Shown here piece by piece: positions 18,241 to 26,259 of a stretch of 64,000 nt of DNA (within the stretch, counting starts at the first letter, position 1; each line of letters begins with the position of its first letter). This DNA is from Streptomyces sp. CBMA291 (GTDB lineage: Bacteria; Actinomycetota; Actinomycetes; Streptomycetales; Streptomycetaceae): positions 124,001-188,000 of the forward strand of contig NZ_MSJP01000022.1 in the NCBI RefSeq assembly GCF_014596525.1. The letters run 5' to 3'. The notes beneath the pieces were generated by a model. The model was not told where the DNA came from, made no database searches, and saw only the letters and a program-made list of their open reading frames with translations. The position numbers and the translations under genes were made by a program.

Positions 18241-18395
18241 CTGCCACGCAACGCGATAGTTCGTACGCCCTCCGTTGCCAACTGGCATGTTCCATGGATG
18301 GAGTGACAGATCGCCGGCCCCTACGGTCTCCGTGTTCCCAATCGGCGACCCAGGCGGGGGTGCACAGTGAGCACGTCCAGGAGGACGCGGACCGC

Positions 18396-18734
18396 ATGCG
18401 TCGCAGGGATCTATACGACGCGGCGGCCGGGGTGACAGGACCCCGCTCGCTGCCGTGGACCACCCAGGACGGGAACCCTTGCTACCTGAGTACCGACGAC
18501 AGGGGCTGCCTCTCCTTCCTCGCCGACAGCATCGAAGAGGTCCAACTCGACATGGGCGAAGAGCTCCTGGAGTACGCCCGAAAGGCCGTGGCCCCAGGAG
18601 CCCGGGAGCTGTCAGCCGTCGAGTACCGCTGGCTGGCCCACCGGCTGACCGAAGCACTGGCCGACGCGCTCAGGGTCGCGGAATCGCGTGGGAAACACAT
18701 CCCGAACCCGCCTGAGACGATTGAAGGCGACTGA
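18396..18734 (+). CDS. Conserved hypothetical protein of actinomycete accessory loci
   Basis: A 112-residue protein starting MRRRDLYDAAAG at ATG 18396, with AGGAGG about 11 nt upstream. The middle (RGCLSFLADSIEEVQLDMGEELL) and end (YRWLAHRLTEALADALRVAESRG) are helical and conserved in many Streptomyces small hypotheticals. There is no signal peptide or known domain. It lies between the rep remnant and an orphan toxin fragment, so it may be element cargo. Function unknown. Confidence 0.6.
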   Translation: MRRRDLYDAAAGVTGPRSLPWTTQDGNPCYLSTDDRGCLSFLADSIEEVQLDMGEELLEYARKAVAPGARELSAVEYRWLAHRLTEALADALRVAESRGKHIPNPPETIEGD

Positions 18735-18886
18735 CGCCGGAAGCACCGCGACATGCAACGCGGCGTACGGATCCTGACGGCAGTAGCAACGGCAACGACC
18801 ACGGATTCCCGCGCACTACGACAGACGCCAGCGGAACGCCAAACCCCCACCCACCTGCATATACGCAGTTGAGGATGTGTCAGCCA

Positions 18887-19166
18887 GCACACGCACTATG
18901 TGCTGGCGGGCGCCACTCCCGTCCTCGTCCACAATTGCGACACGACCTACCGTGAAATGGAGATGGCCGAGGACGGTCTCCCGGCAATGGGGCCTTCCGC
19001 GAAGAAGCTCGGCGTGCGCGGCAGCCACTCCGTTGAGGCCAGCGGCTACCAACGGCATGACCTTGGTCACCTGTGCTCGCGTGAAGTGCCGCGCAAATTA
19101 AGACATTTTTCGCCTTTCCCTCGAATTGGTGGCCTGGACTCCATTGAGCATCCGAGATTCCTGTGA
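18887..19166 (+). pseudogene. Orphan Hint-tail plus toxin fragment (polymorphic toxin cassette remnant)
   Basis: From 18887 the sequence resumes the Hint C-terminal end seen in the RHS protein: THYVLAGATPVLVHNC, paralleling TYYVLAGATPVLVHNC at 14746-14792. It continues into a different tip, DTTYREMEMAEDGLPAMG then PSAKKLGVRG, which resembles the start of a Streptomyces polymorphic-toxin domain I associate tentatively with ADP-ribosyltransferase-type (Tse2-like) tips. There is no start codon or RBS of its own, an in-frame stop lies just upstream (18870-18872), and the tip appears to degrade after about residue 40. It is a displaced or decayed toxin cassette that could recombine onto the RHS gene. 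Confidence 0.65.
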
Positions 19167-19483
19167 GATTCCTTTGACCATTCGACATCGGTATGGCATC
19201 TTTTTCAGACGTGCTCGCGCTAGCTAGAAGAATCCCATTCGGTACCAGGGTCTGGCGCTATTGGCGAATCATGATGATGGAACAGTGCAGATGAGCCTCC
19301 GAAGCTGCTCTGGAAACCACGTCGAAGCCTGAAATTCTCGGGTCATGGCGGGGTGACCTGCGTCGCAGCGTGCACGAACCGGCTCAGCGCCAGCGCGGCC
19401 TGTATGTTCGCGCGTCCTGTAAGTCAACGGTCGAGCCAGTTTCGTTCTCAACATGCCCCTGTTCACATCGGAGCGTTCTCGTC
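19167..19483. other. Gene-poor, lower-G+C stretch
   Basis: About 317 bp between the toxin remnant and the SGNH hydrolase. It is noticeably richer in A+T. No RNA gene, convincing promoter or coding frame is seen; the frame of the downstream gene extends back to 19370, but without protein-like content. Confidence 0.4.
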
Positions 19484-21454
19484 ATGGCCCCCACCCCCGC
19501 GCAGGATTCCAGAATATCGGCTGCCAGTAAGGCGAATTCTGAAGCGAAAGCCGCTGAGCCAACTACTGCGACTGAAACCCTTCGTGATGCATCGTCGCAC
19601 TGTGTGAGCAGGCCGCGTCTTCTTGTTCTGGGCGACTCGACGGCTGCGGTGAACCCCAAGCAGCGTCCCTTGCAGGGATGGGGTCAGGCGCTTACCGAGG
19701 TGCTCGCCGGGCACACCGAGGTTCTCAACTTCGCGCTCTACAACGCCTCAAGCCGAAGCTTCTACACCCATCCCTTCATTCGCGTGCTCAACGAAGCGCG
19801 GCCGGGTGACATCGCGCTCATCTCCTTCGGGCACAACGATCAGAACATGATGGAGCCCGACAAATACACGAGTGCCGAGGAATACCGGGCGTACCTGGAG
19901 CTGTTCACGGAGGCGCTGCAGGAGCTCGGGGTGTCGCCGGTGTTCGTGACGTCGCTGGCCCGTGGGACCTTCCACGCGGACGGGCGGGTCGCCAACGGTC
20001 TGCGCGAGCGCGCTGACCTCATGGTGAAGGCTGCCGCCGATGCGGACGTGCCGCTGGTGGACCTCAACCGGTGGTCCGAGGAGCTGTGGCAGGATCTCGG
20101 CCCGATTGCAGCCGTACGCCTGCTGGGCTGGTTCGAACCCGGCGAGCATTCTGAACACCCGCAGGGCAAACGGGACTGGACCCATCTCAACATCCGCGGC
20201 GCCGAGACCACTGCTGCCTGGCTGCTGAACCAGCTCGTGGAGCACGACCTGCTCACCGCGGCCGACATTCCGCAGCGAGTGCTGGATGCCGTCCTGACCG
20301 ACGCCGAGGTCGGCGCCCTGAAGAGCGCAGCCGCCGAGCAGGAAGCCCACCTTGTCCGGGTCGGATCGTGGTTGGGGCAGAAGCCTGTGCCGCAGCGCAA
20401 GCGGCAGTGGCTGCGGCGTGCCCAGCCTGAACCGGAGCCCGCCGATCCGCAGCAGCCGGTGACGATCACGGCCCCTCGCACGCAGGCGATCGTCGGCCCG
20501 CTCGTCTCCCTGTCCGGCGCCTGCCCGCCGGACACGGACGCCCTCTACTTCTTCGCCGGTACACGCTGCATAGGCACCACCCGCCCCGGGCCGAACGGTG
20601 TCTGGAACTGGCGCCGCGAGAGCGGCTGGCCGGCCGGTGAGAACACCCTGCTCGTCGCCGCGGGCCGAGGCGAGGACCTGACCAACACCGCGACCGTCAC
20701 CTTCGTCGTGGTCACCCACGTCGAGCCCCCGGTGATCGAAGCGCCGTTGGACAGCTCGTACACACACCCCCGGCCCGAGTTCCGCGGCACTGCCCCGAAG
20801 GGCGTGCGCGCCGTCCACCTCCTCGACGACGGCATCCGTGTCGGCGAAGCCCCGGTGAACGCCGAAGGCAAGTGGAGCTGGAGCCCGCCCCAGACCTGGT
20901 CCCCCGGTCCCCGCAAGATCGAAGCCGTCGCCTGGGTCGCGAGCAACCACTCCGAGCCCGCGACCGTACGCTTCCAGGTGCACGGGATACCCGCAGGGCA
21001 CCCCGCCGAACAGCTGCGCCGGCAGGCCGATGCTCCCTTCACCGAAGGAACGCACCGCCCCCCGCTGTTGGTCTCAAGCCAGCAGACCGCCCCGGCCCTG
21101 GACCGGCTGGAGACCTCTGTGGACTTCCCCGCCGCCGCCTGGGCCCCTGTCACCTTCACAGTGCCGTCGTCCGGTGCGGCCTACGTCACCATCTCCGCGG
21201 CCCTCCACACCACCGCCGGCCCCACCGCCACGGTATGGGCGCTGTGGCGGGCCAGCGGCGGATACACGCCCACAAGCCCCGCCCGTGGACTCTCTGCCCA
21301 CGGCCCCAGCCGCGTCTACGCCTCCCGCCGCCACCTGCTCACCGGTATGAAGCCCGGCGAACGCGTCACCATCACGCCGCAGTGGAACATCAACACCGGT
21401 ACCAAGACCCAGGTCCACTTCAGTGGCGGTCAACTTCTCGTCGAACCCGCGTGA
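19484..21454 (+). CDS. SGNH/GDSL esterase-like protein with Ig-like repeats
   Basis: A protein of about 656 residues from ATG 19484 (GGAG about 9 nt upstream). The open frame reaches back to 19370, but those codons look non-coding. The SGNH domain (about residues 45-240) has block I LLVLGDSTAA, an Asn in ALYNASS, block III SFGHNDQ and block V DWTHLNIRG, the arrangement of rhamnogalacturonan-acetylesterase-like enzymes. After a linker come two Ig-like or adhesion-type repeats (about 325-410 and 415-500, each with GxWxW-like strands) and a beta-rich C-terminal domain. No signal peptide is visible, which is odd for such an architecture. Substrate unknown; polysaccharide deacetylation is the likeliest activity. 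Confidence 0.75.
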   Translation: MAPTPAQDSRISAASKANSEAKAAEPTTATETLRDASSHCVSRPRLLVLGDSTAAVNPKQRPLQGWGQALTEVLAGHTEVLNFALYNASSRSFYTHPFIRVLNEARPGDIALISFGHNDQNMMEPDKYTSAEEYRAYLELFTEALQELGVSPVFVTSLARGTFHADGRVANGLRERADLMVKAAADADVPLVDLNRWSEELWQDLGPIAAVRLLGWFEPGEHSEHPQGKRDWTHLNIRGAETTAAWLLNQLVEHDLLTAADIPQRVLDAVLTDAEVGALKSAAAEQEAHLVRVGSWLGQKPVPQRKRQWLRRAQPEPEPADPQQPVTITAPRTQAIVGPLVSLSGACPPDTDALYFFAGTRCIGTTRPGPNGVWNWRRESGWPAGENTLLVAAGRGEDLTNTATVTFVVVTHVEPPVIEAPLDSSYTHPRPEFRGTAPKGVRAVHLLDDGIRVGEAPVNAEGKWSWSPPQTWSPGPRKIEAVAWVASNHSEPATVRFQVHGIPAGHPAEQLRRQADAPFTEGTHRPPLLVSSQQTAPALDRLETSVDFPAAAWAPVTFTVPSSGAAYVTISAALHTTAGPTATVWALWRASGGYTPTSPARGLSAHGPSRVYASRRHLLTGMKPGERVTITPQWNINTGTKTQVHFSGGQLLVEPA

Positions 21455-21552
21455 CCCTGGTTGAGTCTCTTGCGTCGAGGTAGCGAGGCTGTCGCTTCGG
21501 CGCGGACACGCTGACGATCGCCACCAGGGACGTGCTGCTCTCCACCGAGTTC

Positions 21553-21593
21553 CTCCCGGGACCTGAGGCCGGAAGGCGCTCAGATCCCGGGAG
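21553..21593. terminator. Hairpin between convergent SGNH genes
   Basis: A stem of about 14 bp, CTCCCGGGA.CTGAG pairing with CTCAG.TCCCGGGAG across an 11-nt loop, lies between the plus-strand gene ending at 21454 and the minus-strand gene ending at 21600. Probably a bidirectional terminator. Confidence 0.55.
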
Positions 21594-21599
21594 CTGCGG

Positions 21600-22580
21600 T
21601 CATCCGACGGTCTGGGCGGCCCACTTCTGGTTGGAACCGCCGTGACAGGCCCAGAGCTGCACCTTGGTGCCGTTGGCGGTACCCCGGCCCGGGGCGTCGA
21701 GGCACTTGCCCACGGAGCGCAGGGTGCCGTCGGTGTAGGCGGACCAGAACTGGTTGGCGCCGCCGTCGCAGCTTCACGTCCGGACGGCGGTCCCGTCGGC
21801 GTTGCCGGCGCCGCTGACGTCCAGGCACTTGCCGGCGATGCCGGAATGTACGCGCGCCGGGGCGGGAGCGGGGTTCTTCAGCCACCCGGCGCTGTCCGCG
21901 GCCTGGATGCCGCCATGGAAGGCGTCGGCCATCTTCCGGTAGCCCGCGTCGTTGGGGTGCAGGGCGTCGGCCAGGTCGGCCGTGGTCAGGCTGCTCATGT
22001 CGACGTACGCGACACGCTTGCCCGCGGTCTGCGCCTCGCGCACGATGCCAGGAATGGCCTGGTTGTACGCCGCCCGGTACTGCTCCTCGGATGCGCTGGT
22101 GGACACGACCAGGGAGGCCACGAGGACGGTGGCGTCGGGGGCGGCGGCGGTGATCCGCCCCACCAAGGCCTTCAGCCGGGCGGTGGCGGTGGAGACCTGG
22201 TGGGAGCGGTCGAGATCGTTGGTGCCGATGTGCAGCGTCACGACGTTGGGACGGTAACGCGTGAGTGAGGCGTCGGTGAGGGCGTCGATCTGCTCGATGA
22301 GGTATCCGGAGTGTCCTTCGTTGTCGGGGTCGGACATCGAGCCGGCCCGCCCCGTACCAACGAAGTCCACCGGGTGGCCATCCGCCACGATCCTGTCCCA
22401 CAGCGGCCCCCGGTAGCCGTTGCCCGTACTGCTTCCCACGCCCCAGGTGATCGAGTCGCCCAACGGCATGACTCGCAAAGGCATGTCGGAGGCTGTGGAG
22501 GCGGGGATCGCCCCTGCCGCCGTCATCGCGAGAACGGCGGCGGCAAGCGTGCCCAAGGGGCGAATCCAGGACCTTCTCAT
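21600..22580 (-). pseudogene. Secreted SGNH/GDSL hydrolase with ricin-B lectin tail, interrupted by in-frame TGA
   Basis: The start at ATG 22580 has AGAGGGA upstream and gives a clean signal peptide. The SGNH domain has MPLGDSITWG, HIGTNDLD and DALHPNDAGY (Ser, Gly/Asn and Asp-x-x-His). A ricin-B-type lectin region follows (GKCLDVSGAGNADGTAV). The frame meets TGA at 21774-21776 exactly where a lectin repeat expects Trp. It then continues without shift through CDGGANQFW and a second repeat, GKCLDAPGRGTANGTKVQLW, to a stop at 21600. One G-to-A change in a TGG codon explains it. The catalytic domain would still be made (268 residues), without most of the lectin. Confidence 0.8.
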
Positions 22581-22659
22581 GGGACGTCCCTCTCTTGCTT
22601 GAGCGAGTGGTTGCTGGATCGGCGCGGCTGGTCGCCGTACGTGGAGGAGGGGCGGCGCG

Positions 22660-23423
22660 TCACGGGAGCGTGTTCCACTGCTGGTTGTTCCGGTCGTTGC
22701 AGGTCCACAGTACGGCGGGGGTACCGTCGGCGGTGCCGGCCCCGTTCGCGTCGAGGCACGGACCGAGGTGGATGCCGCGGATCGACCCGTCGGCGCGAGG
22801 CGTCCACTTCTGGTTGTCTTCTGGCCGTTGCAGGGCCAGATGACGACCGACGTGCCCTTCGTGGTGCCCTGGCCAGGCCTCCAGAAACTTGTCGCCGTAG
22901 ACGCGGATCCCGCAACACGGCGGCACCGGGCGCGCGGTGGCTCGCGCAGAACTGACCGGAGGTGCTCGATGTGCCGCCGGTTCACGGGTCGGTGAGGGCG
23001 AACGACGCGCCGGTGAGGCTGATCTGCGCGGCCGTGGCGATGACGGTCGTGATGCTCCCTCCCCTGTTGAGCAGGCCCACGGCGACCGAGCCGTCGGCCA
23101 GGGCTTGGCGAACACCTCGGTGCTGCCGTCGTCGCGCACCCTGCGTCCGCCCGCGCCCAGCGGATCCTGGTTCACCGGCAGCAGGTCGGGTTGCCCCGGA
23201 TGGCGCTCCCGTCGGCTGCCATGGTGCGGATGTCGTTCCCGCGCATTCGCGGGTCGCTCCGCAGCGCCCGAAGGGCGAAGTAGGTGCGGAACTCGGTCAG
23301 GGACAGGTCGGCGGCCTCGGCCCAGTCGTAGGTGGCGCTGGTGGGGGCGTGGAAGCCCGGCACGGACAGCCGCTGGAGGGGCCCGGGGGAACAACAGCTG
23401 ACGTCGTGTACTCCGCGGCCCAC
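22660..23423 (-). pseudogene. Decayed GH27 alpha-galactosidase with ricin-B lectin tail
   Basis: Pieces of one gene are spread over several minus-strand frames: LSLTEFRTYFALRALRSDP then RMRGNDIRTMAADGSA (23220-23320), then NQDPLGAGGRRVRDDGSTEVF in a shifted frame, then a further shift before a lectin end, GPCLDANGAGTADGTPAVLW up to NNQQWNTLP. These are the C-terminal catalytic part of GH27 alpha-galactosidases and a ricin-B domain. The N-terminal two thirds are missing and at least two frameshifts are present, so this is a dead fragment near the right island end. Confidence 0.75.
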
Positions 23424-23643
23424 CCTGTCGGCAGCGCTACGCCGGAGACGGCACCCCGAGGGGCGGCGTGGATATTCGGCGCAATGTGCGGCGTGTCACA
23501 CCCGGGAGCCGTGGGATCGCCGTGGGATCATCTTCGTGATTCCGCACTGACGCTCCACCCAAAACCCCAGGTCACGACGGCTGGAGTTCGGCGAGGCAGA
23601 CCACAGGCGTCCGTTTCGCCACGACGATGAGGGGCGAGCGTCG

Positions 23644-23690
23644 CCTGCGGAAACACCCCTCCAGGGGCGTTTCCGCAGGTCCGAACGTTT
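23644..23690 (+). terminator. Hairpin next to the tRNA 3' end
   Basis: An 11-bp perfect outer stem (CCTGCGGAAAC / GTTTCCGCAGG, 23644-23679) with an inner CCCT/AGGG stem is followed on the plus strand by CGTTTTTC (23685-23692). It works best as a plus-strand terminator, and it also lies directly beyond the 3' end of the minus-strand tRNA gene. Confidence 0.55.
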
Positions 23691-23696
23691 TTCTTC

Positions 23697-23721
23697 GGTG
23701 GGGCGGGTGGGACTCGAACCC
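23697..23721. repeat. Right attachment-like repeat (within tRNA 3' end)
   Basis: Identical over 25 bp to 4654-4678. It covers the T-loop half and acceptor 3' strand of the tRNA gene plus two flanking bases; best read as attR of the island. Confidence 0.65.
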
Positions 23722-23772
23722 ACGGCCGACGGATTATGAGTCCGCTGCTCTAACCGGCTGAGCTACCGCCCC
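23699..23772 (-). tRNA. tRNA with CAT anticodon (elongator Met or lysidine-modified Ile)
   Basis: A 74-nt cloverleaf with a 7-bp acceptor (GGGGCGG/CCGCCCC), D-arm GCTC/GAGC, anticodon loop CTCATAA and T-arm GTGGG-TTCGAGT-CCCAC; discriminator A, CCA not encoded. Sequence alone does not decide between tRNA-Met and tRNA-Ile2. Its 3' end is the insertion site of the island. Confidence 0.93.
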
Positions 23773-23904
23773 GGACGGTGAAGCGTGTACATGTGTGCGC
23801 GCCGTCTGCCGCAGCATAGCCGCTCATACGATCTACTGCTTCGGGTGATCGGCCCTGCCGCCCATGAAGACCCCGCAGGGCCCCGCGTGGTTCCCGTAGA
23901 CGCG

Positions 23905-23925
23905 AAAAAGGACCCCGAAGGGTCC
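23905..23925 (-). terminator. Terminator of the tRNA-Asn pair
   Basis: On the minus strand GGACCC-TTCG-GGGTCC is followed by TTTTT (23909-23905), a textbook rho-independent terminator just after the second tRNA-Asn to be transcribed. Confidence 0.8.
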
Positions 23926-23937
23926 TCTTCCGTCTGG

Positions 23938-24010
23938 CTCCCCCGACTGGACTCGAACCAGTAACCCTCCGGTTAACAGCCGAATGCTCTGCCAATTGAG
24001 CTACAGGGGA
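23938..24010 (-). tRNA. tRNA-Asn (GTT)
   Basis: A 73-nt cloverleaf: acceptor TCCCCTG/CGGGGGA, anticodon loop CTGTTAA, T-arm ACTGG-TTCGAGT-CCAGT, discriminator G. Nearly identical to the neighbour at 24016-24088, but the anticodon stem differs and includes a T-G pair. Confidence 0.94.
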
Positions 24011-24015
24011 TCGCG

Positions 24016-24088
24016 CTCCCCCGACTGGACTCGAACCAGTAACCTGCCGGTTAACAGCCGGCTGCTCTGCCAATTGAGCTACAGGGGA
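24016..24088 (-). tRNA. tRNA-Asn (GTT), second copy
   Basis: A 73-nt cloverleaf with anticodon stem GCCGG/CCGGC (fully paired) and anticodon GTT. It lies 5 bp from the other tRNA-Asn; the two are clearly a tandem duplicate transcribed together. Confidence 0.95.
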
Positions 24089-24244
24089 TTGCTGCGTCGC
24101 AACGATCGTACCCAGTCCGGCTGAACCGGGAGGGCGCTCGCTCGCTGCGAGACATACATTAGCGCAAGCAGGGGGGTGCTCCGCCAATCGGTATCGCCGT
24201 GGGCACCAGCGATCCATCAGGAACCTCCAGGAAGGATGGTGGCC

Positions 24245-24556
24245 GTGCGCTACAAGCTGACGTTCGTCGTGGGACTTGCCCTCGGTTACGTGATCGGCAC
24301 GCGGGCCGGACGCGAGCGCTACGAGCAGATGAAGAAGTCCGCCAAGGACCTGGCACAGAACCCGGCCGTCCGCAACGCGGCCGAGTCCGCCGCCCAGACG
24401 GGCCGGCAGGTCGCGGGCAAGGCGGCGCACGCCGTGGGCGACAAGGTCGGCGACCGGCTGCCGTCCTCCGTGACCGACCGGATCCAGGGACTCCGCGAGC
24501 GGAGCGCGGGCAACGGGAAGGTCGAAGACGACGACTGGGGCACCAGCAACACCTGA
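24245..24556 (+). CDS. YtxH-like small membrane-anchored protein
   Basis: A 103-residue protein starting MRYKLTFVVGLALGYVIGTRAGRERY at GTG 24245, placed 9 nt after AGGAAGG; ATG 24236 sits directly on the ribosome site and is less likely. A single N-terminal membrane helix with GxxxG spacing is followed by a charged Ala/Lys-rich amphipathic region like YtxH proteins. Its role is unknown; stress or envelope association is known for the family in other bacteria. Confidence 0.75.
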   Translation: MRYKLTFVVGLALGYVIGTRAGRERYEQMKKSAKDLAQNPAVRNAAESAAQTGRQVAGKAAHAVGDKVGDRLPSSVTDRIQGLRERSAGNGKVEDDDWGTSNT

Positions 24557-24587
24557 AACCTTCCGGCGTGCGGCAGAATCGGATGTC

Positions 24588-26027
24588 ATGGGGATAGTCG
24601 CCGGACTCGACAGCTCTGCGGAGTTCACACGCATCGTCGTCTGTGACACGGACACGGGTGCCGTACTGAGACAGGGGTACGCCCCCCATCCGGGCGAACC
24701 GAAAGCAGTGGACGTCGACCCGCAGAACTGGCTGCTCTCGCTCGGGGAGGCCGCCACCGGTGGCCTCCTGGAAGGCGTGGAGGCCATCGGCGTCTCCGCG
24801 CAGCAGCACGGGGTCGTGCCGCTCGACGCGCGGGGCGGGCTCGTCCGGCCCGCGCTCGTCCGCAACGACAAACGAGCCCAGATCGCCGCCGCCGACCTCG
24901 TCGACTCGCTCGGCGGGCGCCAGGCCTGGGCCGAGGCCGTCGGCTCCGTGCCCGCCTCCGGACAGCCCGTCGCCAAGCTCCGCTGGCTCGCCCGCACCGA
25001 ACCCGAGCAGGCCCGCCGGATCGCCATGGTCCTCCAGCCGCACGACTGGCTGGTCTGGCAGCTCCTCGGCAGGCCCGTCCGCCGCACCACCGACCGGGGC
25101 GCGGCCTCCGGCACCGGCTACTGGTCGGCCCGCACCGGCACCTACCGCCCCGACCTCGTCGAACTGGCCCTCGGGCACCGGGCCGCGCTGCCCGAGGTCC
25201 TCGGGCCCGCCGACCCGGCCGGCACCACCCCCGAGGGCCTCCTCATCTCCGCCGGGACCGGCGAGACGATGGCCGCCGCCCTCGGCCTCGGGGTCGGCCC
25301 CGGCGACGCGGTCGTCTCGCTCGGCGCCTCCGGCTCCGTGATGGCCGTCCACCACGAGGCACTCGCCGACCCCGACGGCACGATCACCGCCTTCGCCGAC
25401 GCCACCGGCATGCACCTGCCGGTCGTCCACACCTCCAACGCGGTGCGGGCCCTGCGCGGCACCGCCGAGATGCTGGGCGCCGACTCCCTCGAAGAGCTGT
25501 CCGCACTGGCCCTGAAGTCCACCCCGGGTGCCTCCGGGCTCGTCCTGCTGCCCTATCTGGAGGGCGAGCGGACCCCGAACCTGCCGGGCGCCGCCGGCAC
25601 CCTCAGCGGGCTGCGCAGGGCCTCGATGAAGCCCGAGCACCTGGCGCGGGCCGCGTTCGAGGGGATGATCTGCTCGCTCGCCGACGCGATGGACGTCCTG
25701 CGCGGCCGGGGCGTCGAGGTCCGGCGGGTCTTCCTGCTCGGTGCCGCCGCCGCGCTCCCCGCCGTACAGGCACTCGCGCCTGCCCTGCTCGGCGTGCGGG
25801 TCGTCGTCCCGCAGCCCGCCGACTACGCGGCCCTCGGCGCCGCCCGGCAGGCCGCCTGGTCCCTCGGGGTCGCCCGGGGCACGCTCTCCCCGGCCGCTCC
25901 CCCGGCCTGGCAGGGCGCCGCCGCGCAGCTCCTGGAGCCCGGCGACGAGCTGGCGGAGGGCCGCGCGGTACGGCAGCAGTACACGGCGACGCGCGACCAG
26001 CTCCACCCCGGGGCCTTCGGCTCGTAG
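24588..26027 (+). CDS. xylB: FGGY-family carbohydrate kinase (xylulokinase-like)
   Basis: A 479-residue sugar kinase starting MGIVAGLDSSAEFTRIVVCD with the phosphate-1 loop of the actin-like ATPase fold. Further signatures are GVSAQQHGVVPLD, SLGASGSVMAVH, and the C-terminal GLRRASMKPEHLARAAFEGM and FLLGAAAALP boxes. Length and order fit xylulokinase, which phosphorylates D-xylulose for the pentose phosphate pathway. No xylA or sugar transporter is beside it, so the exact sugar is uncertain. Confidence 0.82.
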   Translation: MGIVAGLDSSAEFTRIVVCDTDTGAVLRQGYAPHPGEPKAVDVDPQNWLLSLGEAATGGLLEGVEAIGVSAQQHGVVPLDARGGLVRPALVRNDKRAQIAAADLVDSLGGRQAWAEAVGSVPASGQPVAKLRWLARTEPEQARRIAMVLQPHDWLVWQLLGRPVRRTTDRGAASGTGYWSARTGTYRPDLVELALGHRAALPEVLGPADPAGTTPEGLLISAGTGETMAAALGLGVGPGDAVVSLGASGSVMAVHHEALADPDGTITAFADATGMHLPVVHTSNAVRALRGTAEMLGADSLEELSALALKSTPGASGLVLLPYLEGERTPNLPGAAGTLSGLRRASMKPEHLARAAFEGMICSLADAMDVLRGRGVEVRRVFLLGAAAALPAVQALAPALLGVRVVVPQPADYAALGAARQAAWSLGVARGTLSPAAPPAWQGAAAQLLEPGDELAEGRAVRQQYTATRDQLHPGAFGS

Positions 26028-26069
26028 AACCGGACGGCCGCCCTCCGCCGCCCCGGACGCCTCGGCGCG

Positions 26070-26108
26070 TGGAAACCGGACGGATCGGCGCTGGAAACCG
26101 GACGGATC
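26070..26108 (+). repeat. 17-bp direct repeat upstream of ABC exporter
   Basis: TGGAAACCGGACGGATC occurs at 26070-26086 and 26092-26108 (22-bp period, two helical turns), about 150 bp before the exporter start. The period would suit a regulator binding on one face of the DNA; inference only. Confidence 0.4.
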
Positions 26109-26259
26109 CGGCTCGCGGGGCCCGCCCGGCTTCCCCTGGTGAACCCGGGCGCCTCCCCCTCCCCCCGGCGCCTTCGGTTCGTAAAGTCTTGCCCAGGGTC
26201 GCGCTCCCGCCCCGAAACCCGGTCGTAACGCTCCGGCGGTGCGGGCGATAGTAGGACCC

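Larger units (their letters stand above)
4654..23721. mobile_element. tRNA-associated genomic island (about 19 kb)
   Basis: The region is bounded by a 25-bp identical direct repeat: 4654-4678 alone, and 23697-23721 as the 3' end of an intact minus-strand tRNA gene. The orientation fits integration into a tRNA 3' end, where the element restores the 3' end of the tRNA and leaves a copy at its far edge. Content is accessory: secreted enzymes, an RHS toxin with immunity gene, integrase, excisionase, a truncated replication initiator and several pseudogenes. Base composition is visibly more A+T in places (around 8000-8280, 14800-15850, 19080-19480). The integrase is not beside either repeat, so the island is probably composite or rearranged. 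Confidence 0.65.
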
